DNA of 64,000 nt from Candidatus Bathyarchaeota archaeon (GTDB taxonomy: Archaea; Thermoproteota; Bathyarchaeia; 40CM-2-53-6): the NCBI GenBank assembly GCA_005888755.1, contig VBBQ01000033.1, positions 1-64,000 of the forward strand, given 5' to 3'. Positions 62,672 through 64,000 of the stretch are shown piece after piece (position 1 is the first letter of the stretch; every line of letters starts with the position of its first letter). The notes under the pieces are model-generated. The model saw nothing but the letters and a program-made list of their open reading frames with translations, was not told the origin of the DNA and made no database searches. Both the position numbers and the translations under genes were made by a program.

Positions 62672-64000
62672 TTATCCGGTAGCCCGATTGCCACCCGGGG
62701 TAGATGGTGGACCGAAAAGTCTGAATGGAATGCGTTGATTCCACGCGAGGAAGGCGTATACGGCACCAAGGGACAAGAGGGGTAATACGAGGCCCAGAAT
62801 AAGATAGTTGGCTGAGGGTTGTCCGGAAGGAAAATCATTGATGAGAACGGTTACTGCTGAGAACTGAGCTCGTCCACCGAAACGTCCTCCTGAGTTGAAG
62901 TCTCCGAAGATTAGTTTCGAAATTTTTCCCCCTAATATCGCTCGAGATGTATTGTCAATTTGCAATGTTCTTCGGCCTTGAGAATATTGCTCGGTGAAAT
63001 TGTGCCAGTTGTTGTCAGCTTGAGAGAACTGGATGCTACTGTTATTGATTTGATCGGAGTAGCTGAAATAGGTCGTTGTCTGATTGCGGAGTACCAGGAG
63101 AATTCCATCAGTCATGTTCGCGAGGACCATACTGTTTCTTCCAGATAGGAAGCTCTCGAAACGAAAAAGGAAATTTATCGTCCAAGATTCTGATTGGTGA
63201 AAACCATCAATCAGGCCAGCCCATCCTCTGAAAATGTACCCCGTCGAGTTTGCTGCGTCAGAGATATCGATATTGCCCTGAGCAGCGTTGATAGAATAAT
63301 TACCGCCTCCCTGAAACACCCACTGGTAATCGATGCGAGTTGAGTGAAAATTATCTTTGAATTGAAAACTCGACTCTTCAACCACTGGGTAGCGATGGTC
63401 CTCGAAGCTGCTGGACGTTAGTACGGCACTCCACGATATGATGACTAGTGCGCACAGGAGGATCGTGAGGACTAGTTTTCCCTTGGGGAGTTTGTTGGAC
63501 GTTACTGTGTTCGTCGATTCAACGGGGGAAGTTTGGGGTGGTGGGATGGTTGTTTTCACGCGGGCTACCCTGAGAAAATAGTAGGCATTCAGAATGACAC
63601 TTGCGACCAGCCCGCTCGTGACCAGGATGAGAGGGTCAATTGTTGAGAATGGAAATTCTCGGAATACGACAATCTGCTGGTGGAGAAGATGGTATGACCA
63701 ATAGTAAATCCCAGTTGCCCCACTCACTCCGTTGTATGATCCTTGGAACACCAGTGCAACGGCAAACGTTATTCCAGCGGACAATGATATGCCGTACAAC
63801 TTGCGGTTCTCGGCAATGAAAATGGTGAAGAATGGAACTCCCCATAGCATATAATTGAGGGACTGAGCAAAGATAGCGATGTTGACCCACAGAAATATCA
63901 GAACGAGTCTTGTGGTTAACTTGAGACTCTTTAGGTAAGTCCAAAGGAGAACCAGCGCAACAAGGGATATGCCGACGGGTCCAACTATCCCTGATAAGCC
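62672..64000 (-). CDS. Multi-pass membrane protein with LamG-like outer domain (cut by window edge)
   Basis: The minus frame is open from the stop at 62672 to 64000 and continues outside. The visible 443 residues have hydrophobic helices upstream (for example LVALVLLWTYLK, LVLIFLWVNIAIFAQ, then SAGITFAVALVFQGSYNG and LILVTSGLVASVILNAYYFL), a helix LVLTILLCALVIISW, an extracellular domain of concanavalin/LamG type (DNFHSTRIDYQWVFQGGGNYSI... LQIDNTSRAILGG), and a final helix with a basic tail. The upper part may belong to a glycosyltransferase-like protein. Confidence 0.75.
   Translation of the reverse strand, partial: GLSGIVGPVGISLVALVLLWTYLKSLKLTTRLVLIFLWVNIAIFAQSLNYMLWGVPFFTIFIAENRKLYGISLSAGITFAVALVFQGSYNGVSGATGIYYWSYHLLHQQIVVFREFPFSTIDPLILVTSGLVASVILNAYYFLRVARVKTTIPPPQTSPVESTNTVTSNKLPKGKLVLTILLCALVIISWSAVLTSSSFEDHRYPVVEESSFQFKDNFHSTRIDYQWVFQGGGNYSINAAQGNIDISDAANSTGYIFRGWAGLIDGFHQSESWTINFLFRFESFLSGRNSMVLANMTDGILLVLRNQTTTYFSYSDQINNSSIQFSQADNNWHNFTEQYSQGRRTLQIDNTSRAILGGKISKLIFGDFNSGGRFGGRAQFSAVTVLINDFPSGQPSANYLILGLVLPLLSLGAVYAFLAWNQRIPFRLFGPPSTPGGNRATG

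Noticed and set aside
1-64000. CRISPR array
   Set aside because: No regular direct repeats with unique spacers found on reading through.

Overview
The window is archaeal chromosomal DNA. The evidence is the eukaryote-like information genes: SRP54, aIF5A with deoxyhypusine synthase, Nob1, RFC large and small subunits, GINS, MCM, Hel308, Orc1/Cdc6, and a ribosomal protein run with archaeal proteins S4e, L19e, L32e and RNase P protein Rnp1. Further support comes from F420-type and inositol-phosphate enzymes, frequent TTG/GTG starts and tightly overlapping genes. The gene set fits a TACK-type archaeon (Thaumarchaeota or Bathyarchaeia-like), but this placement is inference.

Layout. 0-5 kb: the 5' end of srp54, deoxyhypusine synthase and its substrate aIF5A, divergent from nadK-nob1-VOC, then a TnpB-only IS200/IS605 element with a likely overlapping omega RNA. 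5-15 kb: metabolic genes and transport genes (L-2-hydroxyglutarate oxidase-like, GNAT, an ABC-2 exporter operon, an F420-type LLM oxidoreductase, and a nitrate/taurine-type importer with a double permease). 15-20 kb: a gene-free structured segment that looks like an omega RNA/TnpB relic, an interrupted tRNA gene, rhodanese, an asparagine-synthase-like protein and purB. 20.3-38.6 kb: a replication and repair neighbourhood (rfcL-rfcS divergent from gins-mcm-hel308; ino1, a second deoxyhypusine-synthase-like gene; and an orc1/cdc6 - winged helix - small zinc finger - DEAD-box helicase run). mcm and hel308 each carry two inteins, all four in ATPase/helicase motifs. 39-43 kb: an eroded surface-glycosylation island. 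43-48 kb: pterin dehydratase, a secreted Ig-like protein and a KaiC-like ATPase operon with a membrane winged-helix protein. 48.7-56.7 kb: seventeen ribosomal-operon genes (rpl22 to rpl30). 56.8-64 kb: Hsp20, a membrane glycosyltransferase and a rhamnose-type nucleotide-sugar cluster, ending in a membrane protein cut by the window edge.

The most unusual points are: (1) four inteins in two adjacent genes, one carrying a 35-bp perfect inverted repeat exactly where its reading frame breaks; (2) a KaiC-like pair in which one member has lost the Walker A lysine, next to a membrane-anchored winged-helix protein; (3) a TnpB gene with strong hairpins in its 3' end, plus a separate non-coding segment sharing an 11-nt string and similar hairpins; (4) five convergent gene pairs whose stop codons overlap by exactly 4 nt; (5) several genes between 28 and 48 kb broken by small deletions or frameshifts, which may be biological decay or assembly error. 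Two small genes easily missed by length cut-offs, a 54-residue membrane protein and a 56-residue AN1-like zinc finger, are annotated.
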